From: Levilactobacillus bambusae
GTDB lineage: Bacteria > Bacillota > Bacilli > Lactobacillales > Lactobacillaceae
Assembly (NCBI RefSeq): GCF_003124125.1
Contig: NZ_QCXQ01000007.1
Location: 1 to 64,000, forward strand
Direction of reading: 5' to 3'
Length of the DNA: 64,000 bases
Shown here: piece by piece, positions 1-11,628 of the stretch
Layout of the letters: each line of letters opens with the position of its first letter
Numbering within the stretch: position 1 is the first letter of the stretch
Notes under the pieces: model-generated
Seen by the model: the letters and a program-made list of their open reading frames with translations, nothing else
What the model was told of the DNA's origin: nothing
Databases searched by the model: none
Position numbers and translations under genes: made by a program

Positions 1-19
1 GGATCAAACTCTCATCTTA
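1..19 (-). rRNA. rrs: 16S rRNA gene, 5' end only (partial)
   Basis: Read on the minus strand, the last bases before the window edge are GAGAGTTTGATCC, the conserved start of bacterial 16S rRNA. Only about 19 bases are inside the window and the gene continues to the left. The exact mature 5' end is estimated from the usual distance to AGAGTTTGAT. It lies downstream of lysS in the same direction and has its own tandem promoters. Confidence 0.9.
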
Positions 20-195
20 AAAATGATGCTTGAATAGCTCATCGATTGTTGTTACTTTAAAGCGAATTGACTTCGCAATTATTCATTTGGAATCAAGTAA
101 ACTTGATTCGCCCTACACAATAATTGGTTTGTCGAAACAATGTTCAGTTTTCAAAGGTCTACCTTGTCGTTAGCGGTTTAACCACTTCGTGACAA
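20..195 (-). other. pre-16S leader with processing hairpins
   Basis: This is untranslated leader between the rRNA promoters and 16S. It contains a perfect hairpin, GAATCAAGT/ACTTGATTC (90-98 with 101-109), and a smaller GCGAA/TTCGC stem (62-66 with 72-76). The minus strand also carries TTTGAAAACTGAACA, a motif common in lactobacillus rRNA leaders and spacers. These are probably RNase III or antitermination elements. I see no clear boxA and no ORF. Confidence 0.5.
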
Positions 196-202
196 CTTTT
201 AA

Positions 203-231
203 AGTATATCATGTCGTCAACTAGATGTCAA
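203..231 (-). promoter_or_regulatory. rRNA operon promoter, proximal
   Basis: The minus strand reads TTGACA (226-231), a 17-base spacer, then TATACT (203-208). It is preceded by TG one base upstream, giving an extended -10. This near-consensus promoter lies about 200 bases upstream of 16S and is followed by a typical leader, as expected for a strong rRNA promoter. Confidence 0.8.
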
Positions 232-295
232 CAACTTTTTTATTTGTTTGATTTAGAAAGCGGTCATTCGTTTTCCGTCTCAAGCAACGTTTATT

Positions 296-324
296 AATAT
301 ACCAAGATCTTGCTACCCCGTCAA
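296..324 (-). promoter_or_regulatory. rRNA operon promoter, distal
   Basis: The minus strand reads TTGACG (319-324), a 17-base spacer, then TATATT (296-301), with TG in the extended -10 position. It sits 93 bases upstream of the proximal promoter. Tandem promoters are usual for rRNA operons in Bacillota. Confidence 0.7.
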
Positions 325-409
325 TAACTTTCTGCAATTTTATTCAAAAAAATTCAAATCAGTTTGTAAATCTTATCCTCATGCCTCCTCATTCCCTGTT
401 TGTTTATGC

Positions 410-463
410 AAAAAAAGGGACCAATACAAGGCAATGTCGTTATCATCCACCTGCATTAGTCCC
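410..463 (-). terminator. terminator after lysS
   Basis: On the minus strand GGGACTAAT (455-463) pairs with ATTGGTCCC (417-425) with one G-U pair, followed by seven T (410-416). The loop is about 29 bases and may fold further. Its place between lysS and the rRNA promoters fits the end of the long minus-strand operon. Confidence 0.55.
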
Positions 464-475
464 CAATTTAATTGG

Positions 476-2005
<1,530 letters not shown>

Positions 2006-2076
2006 TTATTCTTGTCTACCCATTATTGTGACAATGAACTTCCATAATTTCAAGTCCATTTCACAAATATTCTGTT

Positions 2077-3084
2077 TTAATCCCGCACTTCATTTCGTTC
2101 GTGCATTTTAACCAGAAACTCATCAAAGATGGTTAACATTTCCGGCAGGGTTTCGGCATTCACTAGTTTAGCCCGCGTGCGGGCGGAATGTGAAATTCCC
2201 TTTAGGTAGTAGGTTACCTGGGGACGAAACTGAATAATCCCCTCGTGCTCGCCCTTCGTCTCAACCATTCTTTGCAGATGCTCCCTAGCCAACTGAATCT
2301 TATCATCCACACTAGGTTCAGGCAACAATTCACCCGTTTCTAAATAGTGAATGGTTCGCGTTAGGAGCCAAGGATTACCCATTACCCCACGTCCGATCAT
2401 CGCTGCGTCGGCGCCAACTTCGTCCAGCATTCGCTTAGCCTGTTCTGGCGTCCGGATATCTCCGTTACCCATAAACGGAATACGGAGCTGACCGGCAACT
2501 TCGCTTAGAATTTGCCAATCAGCCTGACCACTATACCGTTGCTTTCGGGTGCGCCCGTGCATGGCAACGGCACTAGCACCAGCCTTTTCTGCAGCCAAGG
2601 CATTTTCAACGGCGTAAACGTGTTGGTCATCCCATCCCGTTCGCATCTTGACCGTGACGGGTTTTTCAACCGCATCCACAACGTATGACACCATCTCATA
2701 AATCTTAGCTGGATCTAGCAGCCATTTCGCCCCCGCCTCCGTATTCGTTACCTTGTTGACGGGGCACCCCATGTTAATATCAATAATATCCGCTTGCGTT
2801 TGCTGGTCCACAAATTGGGCCGCCTGAACGAGCGTTTCCTTAGTCGCACCATAAATCTGAATGCTCATTGGGTGCTCTTCTTCTGACACTTCCATCATTC
2901 GCAACGTTTTTTGATTTCGGTACATAATTCCCTTATCGGAAATCATCTCGCAGGTCACTAAACCCGCGCCGAACCGTTTACAAATAATTCGAAACGCCTC
3001 ATTGGTCACTCCCGCCATCGGGGCGACCACTACCCGGTTAGAAATCTCAACGTTGCCAATGGCCCACGTGCCGGTCTTAGTCAT
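2077..3084 (-). CDS. dusB: tRNA-dihydrouridine synthase DusB
   Basis: FMN- and NADPH-dependent enzyme that reduces uridine to dihydrouridine in the tRNA D-loop. The 335-residue protein begins with the barrel motif [14 protein letters not shown]. It carries the catalytic cysteine in [10 protein letters not shown] near residue 105, and later [12 protein letters not shown] in the FMN phosphate region. Its start overlaps the hslO stop by 8 bases, so translation is probably coupled. It is followed about 90 bases later by lysS, the order also found in B. subtilis (yacF-lysS). Assignment to DusB rather than another Dus enzyme rests on length and context. Confidence 0.94.
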   Translation of the reverse strand: MTKTGTWAIGNVEISNRVVVAPMAGVTNEAFRIICKRFGAGLVTCEMISDKGIMYRNQKTLRMMEVSEEEHPMSIQIYGATKETLVQAAQFVDQQTQADIIDINMGCPVNKVTNTEAGAKWLLDPAKIYEMVSYVVDAVEKPVTVKMRTGWDDQHVYAVENALAAEKAGASAVAMHGRTRKQRYSGQADWQILSEVAGQLRIPFMGNGDIRTPEQAKRMLDEVGADAAMIGRGVMGNPWLLTRTIHYLETGELLPEPSVDDKIQLAREHLQRMVETKGEHEGIIQFRPQVTYYLKGISHSARTRAKLVNAETLPEMLTIFDEFLVKMHERNEVRD

Positions 3085-3979
3085 TTGAATCTTCCTGACT
3101 AGTTGCCGTTTTCAAAATCTCTTTTAAATCGGCCTCGCTAAACTGATATCGGTTGCCACAAAACCGGCAAACCGCTTCAGCACCATGGTCTTCATCAATC
3201 ATCGCTTGAAGTTCAGCGGGTGCAACGGACGCGAGGTCCTTAGCGAACTGATCCTTTGAACAATCACACTTGAAAGCCACCGGCATTTTTTGCAGAATTT
3301 GGACGTCCTCCGTATTAAAAAGCAGGTCCAGAATTTCTTCGGGGGCCTGGCCCTCTAAAAGGAGTTCAGACACCCGAGGGACAGCCTTCAGCCGGGTTTC
3401 AAGCCGGGCAATTGCGTCCTCTGATGCACCAGGCATGACCTGAATCATAAATCCGCCCGCGACTTTGACCGTGTTGTCGGGTTCCACAAACACAGACACA
3501 CCTACCGCTCCGTTAATCTGTTCTGATTGGGCCATGTAGTACGTGAAATCGTCCCCGATTTCGCCCGAAACCAATTGGGTAGTCCCCGTGTAGGGGTCCC
3601 CCAGACCTTGATCCTTCGTTACCTGCATAAAACCGTCCTGTCCCACGGCCTTACCAACGTCAATCTTATGTTTTTCATTTAACGGCAAGCTAACGTGAGG
3701 GTTTTGAATGTACCCCTTAACCGTTCCGTTAGCATTGCCATCAACTACAATTCCGCCAACGGGTCCACCTCCGTTAATCTTTACCGTCATCTTTTCGTTG
3801 CCCTTTAACTGCGCTGAAGCCAGAAGCAATGTCGCTACCAAACTACGTCCAAGAGCTGCTGTGGCAGCACTCCAGGTATCATGTCGTTGCTGCGCCTCAG
3901 CAACCGTCTCCGTGGCGTCTACGACGTAGGCCCGAAACATTCCATCATCAATTAAACTTTTAACCAAGTAATCAGCCAT
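3077..3979 (-). CDS. hslO: Hsp33 redox-regulated chaperone
   Basis: Holdase chaperone that switches on under oxidative unfolding stress by releasing zinc. The 300-residue protein has the N-terminal substrate-binding fold ([18 protein letters not shown]) and the C-terminal zinc cysteines as CDC near 239-241 and CRFC near 272-275. All four redox ligands are therefore present. The ATG follows AAGGAGAACGTA. It lies downstream of ftsH across a terminator and overlaps dusB, so it has either its own promoter or read-through. Confidence 0.97.
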   Translation of the reverse strand: MADYLVKSLIDDGMFRAYVVDATETVAEAQQRHDTWSAATAALGRSLVATLLLASAQLKGNEKMTVKINGGGPVGGIVVDGNANGTVKGYIQNPHVSLPLNEKHKIDVGKAVGQDGFMQVTKDQGLGDPYTGTTQLVSGEIGDDFTYYMAQSEQINGAVGVSVFVEPDNTVKVAGGFMIQVMPGASEDAIARLETRLKAVPRVSELLLEGQAPEEILDLLFNTEDVQILQKMPVAFKCDCSKDQFAKDLASVAPAELQAMIDEDHGAEAVCRFCGNRYQFSEADLKEILKTATSQEDSND

Positions 3980-4023
3980 TACGTTCTCCTTAATCCTTAA
4001 TATCTTTCCCCGATTTTACCCAT

Positions 4024-4054
4024 AAAAAAACGTGAGTGCAAGAAACCACTCACG
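4024..4054 (-). terminator. terminator after ftsH
   Basis: On the minus strand CGTGAGTG and CACTCACG (4031-4038 and 4047-4054) form a perfect 8-bp stem followed by seven T. It lies in the 87-base gap between ftsH and hslO. Confidence 0.8.
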
Positions 4055-4066
4055 CCTTTTTATTGA

Positions 4067-6256
4067 TTAACGAGGATTATCCGACGAATCGGAAGCGGCA
4101 GAGGATTCGGAAGAAGCTGCTGAACTCGCTTCAGCTTCGCTAGCTGCTGATTTAGCTTGAGAGTCGCTCTCAAGGTCAGCGTTAGGGAACTCGCTATCTT
4201 CGGAATCATATCCCTTATCATCCTGTTTCATTGTCTTTTCGTTCTGTTCCAGACGTTCCTTTTCACGGCGTTCCAATTCCTTCTTCGATTCCTCGAAGGT
4301 TGAAGCACCTGCACCAGGGAAGTCTTCATCAGAAGTTTTAGCTGGCATCTTACCCGTATTCCATAAACTTAGGATCTGTTTTTCATCCAAAGTTTCGTAA
4401 CGGAGTAAGGCTTCCGCAATGAGCTTATGCTTGTCACGGTTGCTTTCAATGATTTCCTTAGCCTTATCATGGGCCTCAGACGTAATTCGACGAACTTCAT
4501 CATCAATGGTTGAAGCAGTCTTTTCGGAGTAGGCGGTCCCGCCGTTATACATTGCGGTTGCCCCTTCGTTCGGTTGACCAGAACTATTTTCTAGTGCCAC
4601 CGTCCCGATTCGATCACTCATTCCGTACTGGGTAACCATTGACCGGGCAATCTGAGTCGCCTGTTCAAAGTCGTTGGAAGCCCCGGATGAAATTTGGTCA
4701 AAGACAACTTCTTCAGCTGCCCGACCACCCATCATTCCGGCGATTTGTTCCATGGCATCCTTCTTAGACATTAGGTTTTGATCTTCCTTAGGCAGCACAA
4801 TGGCGTAACCGCCAGCTCGGCCACGGGGGACGATCGTTACCTTATGAACCACGCGCGCATCGTTAAGCACTAAGCCGACAACCGTATGCCCAGCTTCGTG
4901 GTAAGCCACCGTTTCACGTTCCTTAGGACTGATAACCTTATTTCGTTTAGCGGGACCCGCAATAACCCGATCTTCGGCTTCATCAACGTCTAAGGCGTCA
5001 ATCGCCGTCTTATTCCGCCGCGCAGCCAACAAAGCGGCTTCGTTCAGAAGGTTTTCCAAATCAGCACCCACAAATCCTGGGGTTTGTTTAGCTAATTCCT
5101 TCAGATCAACGTCGGGAGCTAACGGCTTGTTCTTGGCGTGAACCTTTAGGATGGCTTCACGACCCCGAACATCTGGCCGACCAACGAGGATCTTCCGGTC
5201 AAACCGGCCTGGCCGAAGTAAGGCGGGATCTAAAACGTCTGAACGGTTAGTTGCGGCCATCACAATTACGCCTTCGTTACCCGTGAACCCATCCATTTCA
5301 ACCAGTAACTGGTTTAAGGTTTGTTCACGTTCATCATGTCCGCCACCCATACCGGCGCCACGCTTTCGACCAACGGCGTCGATTTCATCAATAAAGATAA
5401 TGGATGGAGCGGCCTTCTTAGCTTGTTCGAATAAATCACGAACCCGAGAAGCACCAACCCCGACAAACATTTCGACAAAGTCTGATCCAGAGATGGAGAA
5501 GAATGGAACACCAGCTTCACCAGCAACGGCCTTAGCCAGTAAGGTTTTACCGGTACCAGGAGGGCCCTCTAAGAGCACCCCAGATGGTATCCGGGCACCT
5601 AATGAGAGGAACTTGCGTGGGTTCTTTAAGAACTCAACCACTTCAACTAGTTCCTGCTTTTCTTCCTCTTCGCCAGCAACGTCAGAGAAACGAACTTTAT
5701 TTTCTTTGCTATCCGCAGGCTTAGCCTTCGTCTTGCCAAAGTTCATCACCCGGCCATTGCCACCGCCACCTTGTCCGGCACGACCCATCATCAAGTAGAA
5801 GAAGAAGAAAAAGAGGATTAGCGGAGCAACGTAGACCAGGAAGTTAACCCAGAATCCGCTTGACTCCTCCTGCTTCGTATTCATCTTGACGTTGTGCTTT
5901 TCTGCCGCACTATCGATTTGTTCGATCGTTGAGTTATTCGTCAACACCGAAGTCGTAAACGATGTTACAGCAGAACTGCTAGTCGATCCCGTTAAGTTGA
6001 AAGTAGAATTTGTGTTATTGCGCTTTTGGGCTTCCCGATACTCCCCTGTGATTTTATAGACGCCACCACTGGGTTGAATTGAGAAGTCTTTGATCTTGTT
6101 AGCCTTTAAATCCTTTACGAATTCACTAGATTGGATTTCTTGGGATTGTGAGCTGGTATTGTTGCCATTAAATAGGTAAATGACCCCAATGATCAATAAA
6201 AAGATCACAATGTAAAATAGACTGTTTCTGAATAGTCCATTTCGGCGATTATTCAT
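4067..6256 (-). CDS. ftsH: ATP-dependent zinc metalloprotease FtsH
   Basis: Membrane-anchored AAA+ protease for quality control of membrane and regulatory proteins. There are two membrane segments, near residues 10-28 and after about 130, then the AAA domain with Walker A GPPGTGKT near 233 and Walker [12 protein letters not shown]. The second region of homology follows, then the zinc motif HEAGH near 454. The tail after about 640 is rich in Ser, Ala, Asp and Glu and looks disordered. ATG 6256 is preferred over the upstream in-frame GTG because GAGGAGGCACGTA lies directly before it. It follows hpt, as in B. subtilis. Confidence 0.97.
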   Translation of the reverse strand: MNNRRNGLFRNSLFYIVIFLLIIGVIYLFNGNNTSSQSQEIQSSEFVKDLKANKIKDFSIQPSGGVYKITGEYREAQKRNNTNSTFNLTGSTSSSAVTSFTTSVLTNNSTIEQIDSAAEKHNVKMNTKQEESSGFWVNFLVYVAPLILFFFFFYLMMGRAGQGGGGNGRVMNFGKTKAKPADSKENKVRFSDVAGEEEEKQELVEVVEFLKNPRKFLSLGARIPSGVLLEGPPGTGKTLLAKAVAGEAGVPFFSISGSDFVEMFVGVGASRVRDLFEQAKKAAPSIIFIDEIDAVGRKRGAGMGGGHDEREQTLNQLLVEMDGFTGNEGVIVMAATNRSDVLDPALLRPGRFDRKILVGRPDVRGREAILKVHAKNKPLAPDVDLKELAKQTPGFVGADLENLLNEAALLAARRNKTAIDALDVDEAEDRVIAGPAKRNKVISPKERETVAYHEAGHTVVGLVLNDARVVHKVTIVPRGRAGGYAIVLPKEDQNLMSKKDAMEQIAGMMGGRAAEEVVFDQISSGASNDFEQATQIARSMVTQYGMSDRIGTVALENSSGQPNEGATAMYNGGTAYSEKTASTIDDEVRRITSEAHDKAKEIIESNRDKHKLIAEALLRYETLDEKQILSLWNTGKMPAKTSDEDFPGAGASTFEESKKELERREKERLEQNEKTMKQDDKGYDSEDSEFPNADLESDSQAKSAASEAEASSAASSESSAASDSSDNPR

Positions 6257-6318
6257 TACGTGCCTCCTCACTCACAGTTCCCGATTATTTTTGTTAGGAA
6301 CCTAAATTTGATAGGGCT

Positions 6319-6331
6319 TTAAGCCCTTCAT
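6319..6331 (-). promoter_or_regulatory. small palindrome upstream of ftsH
   Basis: GGGCTTTAAGCCC is a perfect palindrome in the hpt-ftsH gap, about 65 bases before the ftsH start. It might be a regulatory site or a short RNA stem. I recognise no known operator in it. Confidence 0.25.
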
Positions 6332-6372
6332 TGACAACACAAATATTATCACACTTGTGTTTTATTGACTAA

Positions 6373-6915
6373 TTATTTATCTAGGTAAACGGACGGTTTC
6401 AGGATTCCAATGTACGGCAGATTTCGGTACTGCCCCTGATAATCCAGTCCATACCCGACCAGAAACTCATTGGGAACTTCAAAACCAACGTAATCCGCCT
6501 TAGCTTCAACCACTCGGCCACTGGGCTTATCCAGCAGCGTACAAACTGAAATGCTATTTGCGCCCCGGTCCTTTAGGAGATCAATTAGGTAGGCTAATGT
6601 CCGCCCCGTATCGATGATATCTTCGACCAGCACAATATCGCGTCCCTGAACATCTGAGCTTAGGTCTGTCACCAGCTCAACCTGTCCGGATGACTCCGTG
6701 CCCCCGTTATAGCTAGAAACATCCACAAAATCAATCGTTGAGTAGACGGGCATTTCTCGGATCACATCCGCCATAAACAACACGGCACCCTTTAAGACAC
6801 AAACCATCATGGGATTCTTATCCCGGTAATCGTCCGCTAACTGCTTGCCTAATCGCGATGCCGCCTCGTGAATATCATCCACGCTGTATAAGATCTTTTC
6901 AATGTCGTTGTTCAT
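6373..6915 (-). CDS. hpt: hypoxanthine phosphoribosyltransferase
   Basis: Purine salvage: converts hypoxanthine or guanine plus PRPP to IMP or GMP. The 180 residues match the family. The PRPP loop [16 protein letters not shown] is near residue 95 and the N-terminal part has the usual [14 protein letters not shown] segment. ATG follows GGGGGATTAAC and sits one base beyond the tilS stop. The tilS-hpt-ftsH order is conserved across Bacillota. Confidence 0.97.
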   Translation of the reverse strand: MNNDIEKILYSVDDIHEAASRLGKQLADDYRDKNPMMVCVLKGAVLFMADVIREMPVYSTIDFVDVSSYNGGTESSGQVELVTDLSSDVQGRDIVLVEDIIDTGRTLAYLIDLLKDRGANSISVCTLLDKPSGRVVEAKADYVGFEVPNEFLVGYGLDYQGQYRNLPYIGILKPSVYLDK

Positions 6916-6916
6916 G

Positions 6917-8308
6917 TTAATCCCCCTTCGGATAATGTTGACGCAAAACTAAATAGTATGGTTGACTCCCAGTTTGCCGCTGATCCGCTGCATTCTGGGT
7001 CGCCCGACGAAAATGAATCACTTGAAGAATGGTCCCATCATGGGTTGAAACAACGTTAACGCTATTTCGTTGACTCTGTGGCACCTTATCATTGACCATT
7101 AGTCGAGCCACGGCCTGATGATGACCGTTAGCGAGCCGGTATTTATCCCCTGGTTGCCAAGGTCTGACCCCCACTGGAAACGCAGAGGGGGTTAACCACA
7201 CCTGTTGAACATCCCCCGTATTCGGTTGACTCGTCATCAACCCAACCTCTTCAAATTTCGATAGCCGATACCAATGATTCAATTTTAACATAAAATCGGG
7301 CGATGATTGTTCTGATTTTACGTCCGGTTTTACCTTTTCTGCTCCAAATTGATCGTATTCTCGAAAAAAGCGCCACCCATGGCCTAAGTCGATGGTTCCC
7401 TGGGTTCGGTACTGATTGGTGATCAACCGTTGAATGGCTGCCACCTGACTAGTTTGAACGGATAATTCGGGATTTAACTGTTTTAGGATTGCCTGAATCA
7501 CCAGTCGTTGCTGCGCATCCGTACACCCAGAAAGAACCACCACCGAACCCACCAAGGGATGAGCACTAGTTAAAATTATGGCCAGTAGCCGCTCAATCTG
7601 TAGGTTAGCGACCTCCAAAAGATCCGTTAGCTGACCGGCATAATCTTCAACGTGAGCTAAAAACTGGGGATTCTCCACTTTTAACCGGGGAATTACCTGT
7701 TGTCTCATCCGATTTCTCGTCATTTCCTGGCTCTGATTGGTTGCATCTTCAAACCAGGTTAGGCCCTGATTCATCGCGTAGTCCCGGAGATCCGCCTTGC
7801 TAAAGGATAATAAGGGCCGAATCAGCTCACCCGAGCCAAACGATTGAACGGGTAAAATCCCCCGCAATTGAGCAATTTCACCACCCCGGACCCACTTCAT
7901 CAGGATCGTCTCCGCCTGATCATCCGCGTGGTGCGCCGTGGCAACCCAATCAGCCTGGACGTCTTCCATGACTCCGCCATACTGTTGATACCGAAAATGA
8001 CGGGCAGCCGCCTCAATCCCCGACTTAGGGTGCACCTCGGGGGCCCAGTCACGAATAATTAATTGAAAATGCTGGCGGACGCTCAGAGCTTTTAGTGCGG
8101 TGGCCTCCTGATCGCTAGCTGCTCGTAAGTGATGATGAATATGTACCGCACTAATTTGCGGGCGTTCATCCTCGGGGAGTGTTAAAAACAGGTGGAGCAG
8201 CACCATGGAATCAACCCCACCAGAGAGTGCAATCAGGACACGTTTATTTGGGTTGGTCCACCCCATTTCTCGGGCGTGGATCAAAAATTTTCCTTGTAAG
8301 TTCACCAT
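6917..8308 (-). CDS. tilS: tRNA(Ile)-lysidine synthetase
   Basis: Modifies C34 of the CAU-anticodon tRNA-Ile to lysidine so that it reads AUA, using ATP and lysine. The P-loop [12 protein letters not shown] is near residues 25-36. The N-terminal PP-loop domain is followed by the TilS central and C-terminal domains, 463 residues in all. Start choice is between adjacent ATG and GTG codons behind GGAGG. The ATG is used here. It is directly followed by hpt. A dispersed repeat lies in its upstream gap. Confidence 0.95.
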   Translation of the reverse strand: MVNLQGKFLIHAREMGWTNPNKRVLIALSGGVDSMVLLHLFLTLPEDERPQISAVHIHHHLRAASDQEATALKALSVRQHFQLIIRDWAPEVHPKSGIEAAARHFRYQQYGGVMEDVQADWVATAHHADDQAETILMKWVRGGEIAQLRGILPVQSFGSGELIRPLLSFSKADLRDYAMNQGLTWFEDATNQSQEMTRNRMRQQVIPRLKVENPQFLAHVEDYAGQLTDLLEVANLQIERLLAIILTSAHPLVGSVVVLSGCTDAQQRLVIQAILKQLNPELSVQTSQVAAIQRLITNQYRTQGTIDLGHGWRFFREYDQFGAEKVKPDVKSEQSSPDFMLKLNHWYRLSKFEEVGLMTSQPNTGDVQQVWLTPSAFPVGVRPWQPGDKYRLANGHHQAVARLMVNDKVPQSQRNSVNVVSTHDGTILQVIHFRRATQNAADQRQTGSQPYYLVLRQHYPKGD

Positions 8309-8394
8309 TAACCTCCGACATTATTTACCAGGTTCTTAAACTGACTATTCGAGAGGATGAAAACAGCCCTAGCTAACGACAACTAAATAAAAAA

Positions 8395-8479
8395 GAGGCT
8401 GACCAAGTCCGATCAAATTACAATCGAACCGGGTTATCCTCCTTTTTGACATGGTCTGCACGTCGTCCGTCCCAGCCTC
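8395..8479. repeat. dispersed intergenic hairpin repeat, copy A
   Basis: An 85-base element bounded by GAGGCT and AGCCTC, between the S1-domain gene and tilS. Its inner 30 bases (8401-8430) match 36168-36197 at 28 of 30 positions, and the right end (atggtctgcacgt, then cagcctc) resembles the same distant copy. No ORF is present. The arms are degenerate compared with the copy at 36 kb. Confidence 0.7.
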
Positions 8480-8523
8480 ATCATTGCAATCGGTTGCCGT
8501 AGCCACGCACTTGCAAGTCCTAA

Positions 8524-9087
8524 TTAGCTACGTCGACCGCCACGGCCGCCACGTTTGCCCTCGGTATTCTTTTTTAGCGTTGATAAACGCGATTCGCTGT
8601 CCTTAAGGAAACCTGACATCAGGTCGTCAAAACTTTCTTTATGGTTTGAGGACCGACTATTTGAGAAATGACCCCGACTTCCACCATTGCTGTGATTATT
8701 GGTGCTATGGTGGTTATCGCGGTGATTGCTAGCCCCCTGATGGGAATCACGGTCACCACTGTGGTGATAATTACTGTGGCCGTTACTGCTATGACCGCCT
8801 TCATTATGATCACTATGGTAATGACTTGGTTTGTGTTCAGAATGTGCCGGTTTATCGGAATCCTCCCGCATCGTTAAGCCAATTTTACCATCGTCGCCAA
8901 TCGTTAATACTTTAACTGTAACGGTATCCCCAACGGATAAGACATCGTGAATATCTTTAATGTACTGATCAGAAATTTGGCTAATGTGGACTAAGCCGGT
9001 TTTGTGATCACCTAAGTCTACAAATGCACCAAAATTGGTAATACCCGTTACTTTGCCTGAAACTTTCGCTCCAACCTCGATTGCCAT
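8524..9087 (-). CDS. S1 RNA-binding protein with His-rich tail (YabR-like)
   Basis: A single S1 RNA-binding domain fills residues about 3-72, with the typical GKVTGITNFGAFVDLG and GLVHISQIS motifs. Residues about 82-149 form a low-complexity stretch with 16 histidines among Ser, Asn, Gly and Asp. The protein ends in an Arg/Gly tail (KRGGRGGRRS). It occupies the place of B. subtilis yabR, after divIC. Function is unproven; such proteins are usually linked to RNA or ribosome binding. The tail could bind RNA, metal or promote condensation, but that is inference. Confidence 0.9.
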   Translation of the reverse strand: MAIEVGAKVSGKVTGITNFGAFVDLGDHKTGLVHISQISDQYIKDIHDVLSVGDTVTVKVLTIGDDGKIGLTMREDSDKPAHSEHKPSHYHSDHNEGGHSSNGHSNYHHSGDRDSHQGASNHRDNHHSTNNHSNGGSRGHFSNSRSSNHKESFDDLMSGFLKDSESRLSTLKKNTEGKRGGRGGRRS

Positions 9088-9199
9088 AAAAAAGTTGTTC
9101 CTCCTTAAAATATGTAACGCTAGTATACCACAAGAAAATTAATTCCGACTACCTAAAAGTTTTCGGGCTCGCATGGAGGCACCCGTGATTCCGGTAACC

Positions 9200-9239
9200 A
9201 AAAACGCCCCTCAGACTTTCGGTTGAAAGTCTGAGGGGC
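9200..9239 (-). terminator. terminator after divIC
   Basis: A perfect 15-bp inverted repeat, GCCCCTCAGACTTTC (9206-9220) with its complement (9225-9239) and a 4-base loop, followed on the minus strand by GTTTTT. It lies 15 bases after the divIC stop and would limit read-through to the S1 gene. Confidence 0.85.
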
Positions 9240-9254
9240 ATCATAAAGCCATCG

Positions 9255-9656
9255 TTATTTTGAAACCACGTCGGAGGATCGGTCACTTGGTAGACTGTAC
9301 ACGGTCTCACCCGACTTTGTATAGTAATATTTTGACCGAATCAACTTTGCTAAATAGTCATCATCGTTCAGGTCCTTAATTTGCCCCTTTAAATCGGCAT
9401 TAGTTTTCCGTTCATCGGCTAATTTAACCTTGGTCGTCTTAACTTGCTGCTGGACGTGATGGTAACTGGCGTTAGTACGAACTAACTGAATGGTAAAAAA
9501 TAGGGCGGCCACGGCAAATACCGCAAGGATCTTTAAGGCCCGGCGCCGACGTCGGGTCATTAAAGCCTGCCGTTTACGCTGTTCCATAACTTGATCGGCT
9601 ACGTGTCGAGTATAGTCATTATTTAACTGCTCAATTTGTCCCGGTTTCTTATCCAT
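9255..9656 (-). CDS. divIC: septum formation initiator DivIC/FtsB family
   Basis: Bitopic division protein acting with FtsL and DivIB at the septum. A basic cytosolic N-terminus (RRRRRALKI) precedes one membrane helix around residues 45-62, then an extracellular coiled coil (about 65-100) and a short C-terminal part. ATG 9656 is preferred over the upstream in-frame GTG at 9674 because AAGGGA lies about 9 bases before it. Place and length (133 residues) match divIC between rqcP and the S1 gene. Confidence 0.92.
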   Translation of the reverse strand: MDKKPGQIEQLNNDYTRHVADQVMEQRKRQALMTRRRRRALKILAVFAVAALFFTIQLVRTNASYHHVQQQVKTTKVKLADERKTNADLKGQIKDLNDDDYLAKLIRSKYYYTKSGETVYSLPSDRSSDVVSK

Positions 9657-9761
9657 TCCGCCTAGTCCCTTCACCCAATACTTGTTACTAACAAGTTGAG
9701 TATATCAAGTAACTGAAACAGCGTCTAGCGCCTCGAATCAAATTTAACCCAATTGAAATAG

Positions 9762-10028
9762 TTAATCGGCCTTTGGGGCGTAATCCTCACTCACAATGGT
9801 GTACATTTTATCAGCATCGTCCTTCTTCGTTGTCTCCAAAAGCTGGTCAACTTTAAGCGTCAAGACTTTATTGCCAAATTTAATAACCAGGGTATCGTTA
9901 GTCGCCACGTTACTGGATGACTTTGCGACCCGACCGTTAATGGTAATCCGGCCCTGGTCCGCAATTTCCTTCGCAACGCTGCGCCGTTTAATAATTCGTG
10001 ACACCTTTAAAAACTTATCTAATCGCAT
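9762..10028 (-). CDS. rqcP: S4-domain RNA-binding protein RqcP
   Basis: An 88-residue protein with an S4 RNA-binding fold at the start ([20 protein letters not shown], then [13 protein letters not shown]). This is the YabO group, shown in B. subtilis to act with RqcH in adding alanine tails to stalled nascent chains on 50S subunits. Its ATG abuts the stop of the MurJ-like gene. The yabM-yabO-divIC order supports the name. Confidence 0.9.
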   Translation of the reverse strand: MRLDKFLKVSRIIKRRSVAKEIADQGRITINGRVAKSSSNVATNDTLVIKFGNKVLTLKVDQLLETTKKDDADKMYTIVSEDYAPKAD

Positions 10029-11621
10029 TTATTTGCCTACTTTCTTTAATCGCTGGCCCAGACGAACCAGATGATCGCCTAGGGGAAGCGTTAACCACTC
10101 TCGAATTGTCAGTAAATTTAATCGATTGGCCCCCATTAAGAACAGGGCCGCCCCAATTGGGACCATGATGCCAAGGATCAGCGCGGACGCCAACCGGGGA
10201 AAACCAGGCGCAAGAACCTGATAAAAAACCAGGACGCCCAACCGGACACCAATTCCCATCCCGCCACAAATCAGGGTTAACTTCCAGCCAAACCCGTTTT
10301 GCCATACCGCTGCTCTGTACCGGCGATCGGAACCGAACCAAATGACACCCAGAATAACGAGTAAGCTAGCGACCGTCATCCAGCTTGCACCAACAATGCC
10401 AAAGGTTCGGACGGCCCATGCATTTCCCGCTGCCTTAACCAGCAGGCCACAGCATAGGCCAATCAAGGTTAGCCGAAACTGATTTAAGCTCTGCAGCACA
10501 CTATTATAGGTGGTAATCAGGGCAGAAAGCAAAATACTTAAAACGTAAACGGCTAAAACGGAATCCCCCTCACCGTTGCTAAACAGCATGGTATTGATTT
10601 GCGGCATGAGCACAACCATTCCCGTCGTTGCGGCTGCGGATAACGTTAAGCTTACCCGAAGAAGCGTCGTTGAGACCCTCACAAAGGTCTGAACGTGATG
10701 CTGATGGTAAGCCTGCGCCAAAGCGGGAAGCAGGGAAGCCGAAAACGAGGTGGCAATCACTAACCCTAGCTGAACTAAGGGTTGGCCCCGATCATAAATC
10801 CCCTTTTGAGCCTTTGCGGCCGCATCCGGTAAGCCGTTAGCAACCAAGCCTGTCTTAACGGTAAAGGAATCAACCAGTTGAAGCAGCACCATCATCGCAG
10901 AAAACAAGCAGATAATGCCGCCTTCCACTAATAATCGTTTACCGAGGGTATACCAATCGACTCGTCCCTGGTAGGGCTGCCGCAGGACCCGAAAAAAGCG
11001 CCAAAGGGTGATCGATGCTGCGGCCGCGGCAATCGCGGCACTACTCATTGCCATGGCTCCCATAACATACGGTGACCAATGCATCCGGGTTGCCAAAACA
11101 GCCACCCCTAAAATAATGACCACCCGGACTACCTGTTCAACCAACTGCGACACCGCCGTTGGAACCATGTTAAACTGCCCCTGATAATAGCCCCGTGCGA
11201 CCGACAGAAACGGCATAAATAAAAACATCCAGGCCACACTCATAATAATCGGGGCTAACGCTGTATCCCCCATTTCACGTGCGATTCCGTTGGCTCCAAA
11301 GTACAAGGCTAAAAAAACGGCCACGGAAAAGATTTCCAGTTGCAATAGAGCCTGATGAACAATTTGATGGCGCTCGTTATCATCCTTAGCCTCGGCAATT
11401 AACTTAGAGATCAGCACCGGCAAACCGTTCAAAGCAAAGGTCATCCCAATTCCATAAATGGGATAAATCTGTTGGTAAACGTAAAACCCGGTATTCCCAA
11501 CCATATTTTGAAAGGGCACCCGGTAAACTGCACTTAAAACTTTGGCAAACAGGGCGGCCACGGATAAAATCATGGCTCCCCGCATGACCGTTCGGACGCT
11601 ATTTTTTTGCACCGTTGTCAC
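10029..11621 (-). CDS. MurJ/SpoVB-like MOP-family flippase
   Basis: Polytopic membrane protein of 530 residues with about 14 hydrophobic segments, of the multidrug/oligosaccharidyl-lipid/polysaccharide exporter superfamily. The N-terminus (FAKVLSAVYRVPFQNMVG) is typical of the YabM/SpoVB subgroup. The likely role is flipping an undecaprenyl-linked precursor, either lipid II or a polysaccharide unit; the substrate cannot be told from sequence. The start is GTG after AGGGTAGGG. It lies between mfd and rqcP, the place of yabM in B. subtilis. Confidence 0.9.
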   Translation of the reverse strand: MTTVQKNSVRTVMRGAMILSVAALFAKVLSAVYRVPFQNMVGNTGFYVYQQIYPIYGIGMTFALNGLPVLISKLIAEAKDDNERHQIVHQALLQLEIFSVAVFLALYFGANGIAREMGDTALAPIIMSVAWMFLFMPFLSVARGYYQGQFNMVPTAVSQLVEQVVRVVIILGVAVLATRMHWSPYVMGAMAMSSAAIAAAAASITLWRFFRVLRQPYQGRVDWYTLGKRLLVEGGIICLFSAMMVLLQLVDSFTVKTGLVANGLPDAAAKAQKGIYDRGQPLVQLGLVIATSFSASLLPALAQAYHQHHVQTFVRVSTTLLRVSLTLSAAATTGMVVLMPQINTMLFSNGEGDSVLAVYVLSILLSALITTYNSVLQSLNQFRLTLIGLCCGLLVKAAGNAWAVRTFGIVGASWMTVASLLVILGVIWFGSDRRYRAAVWQNGFGWKLTLICGGMGIGVRLGVLVFYQVLAPGFPRLASALILGIMVPIGAALFLMGANRLNLLTIREWLTLPLGDHLVRLGQRLKKVGK

Positions 11622-11628
11622 CCCTACC

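Noticed and set aside
20-475. Possible tRNA or small gene before 16S
   Set aside because: The small plus-strand ORF at 381-650 overlaps lysS and the terminator; no cloverleaf is visible, and promoters and leader account for the stretch.
5151-5798. 215-codon plus-strand ORF opposite ftsH
   Set aside because: Ser/Pro/Arg-rich shadow of the AAA domain; no ribosome site or homology.
10015-10341. Minus-strand ORF within the flippase gene
   Set aside because: It overlaps the MurJ-like gene in another frame, has a biased composition and no ribosome site.
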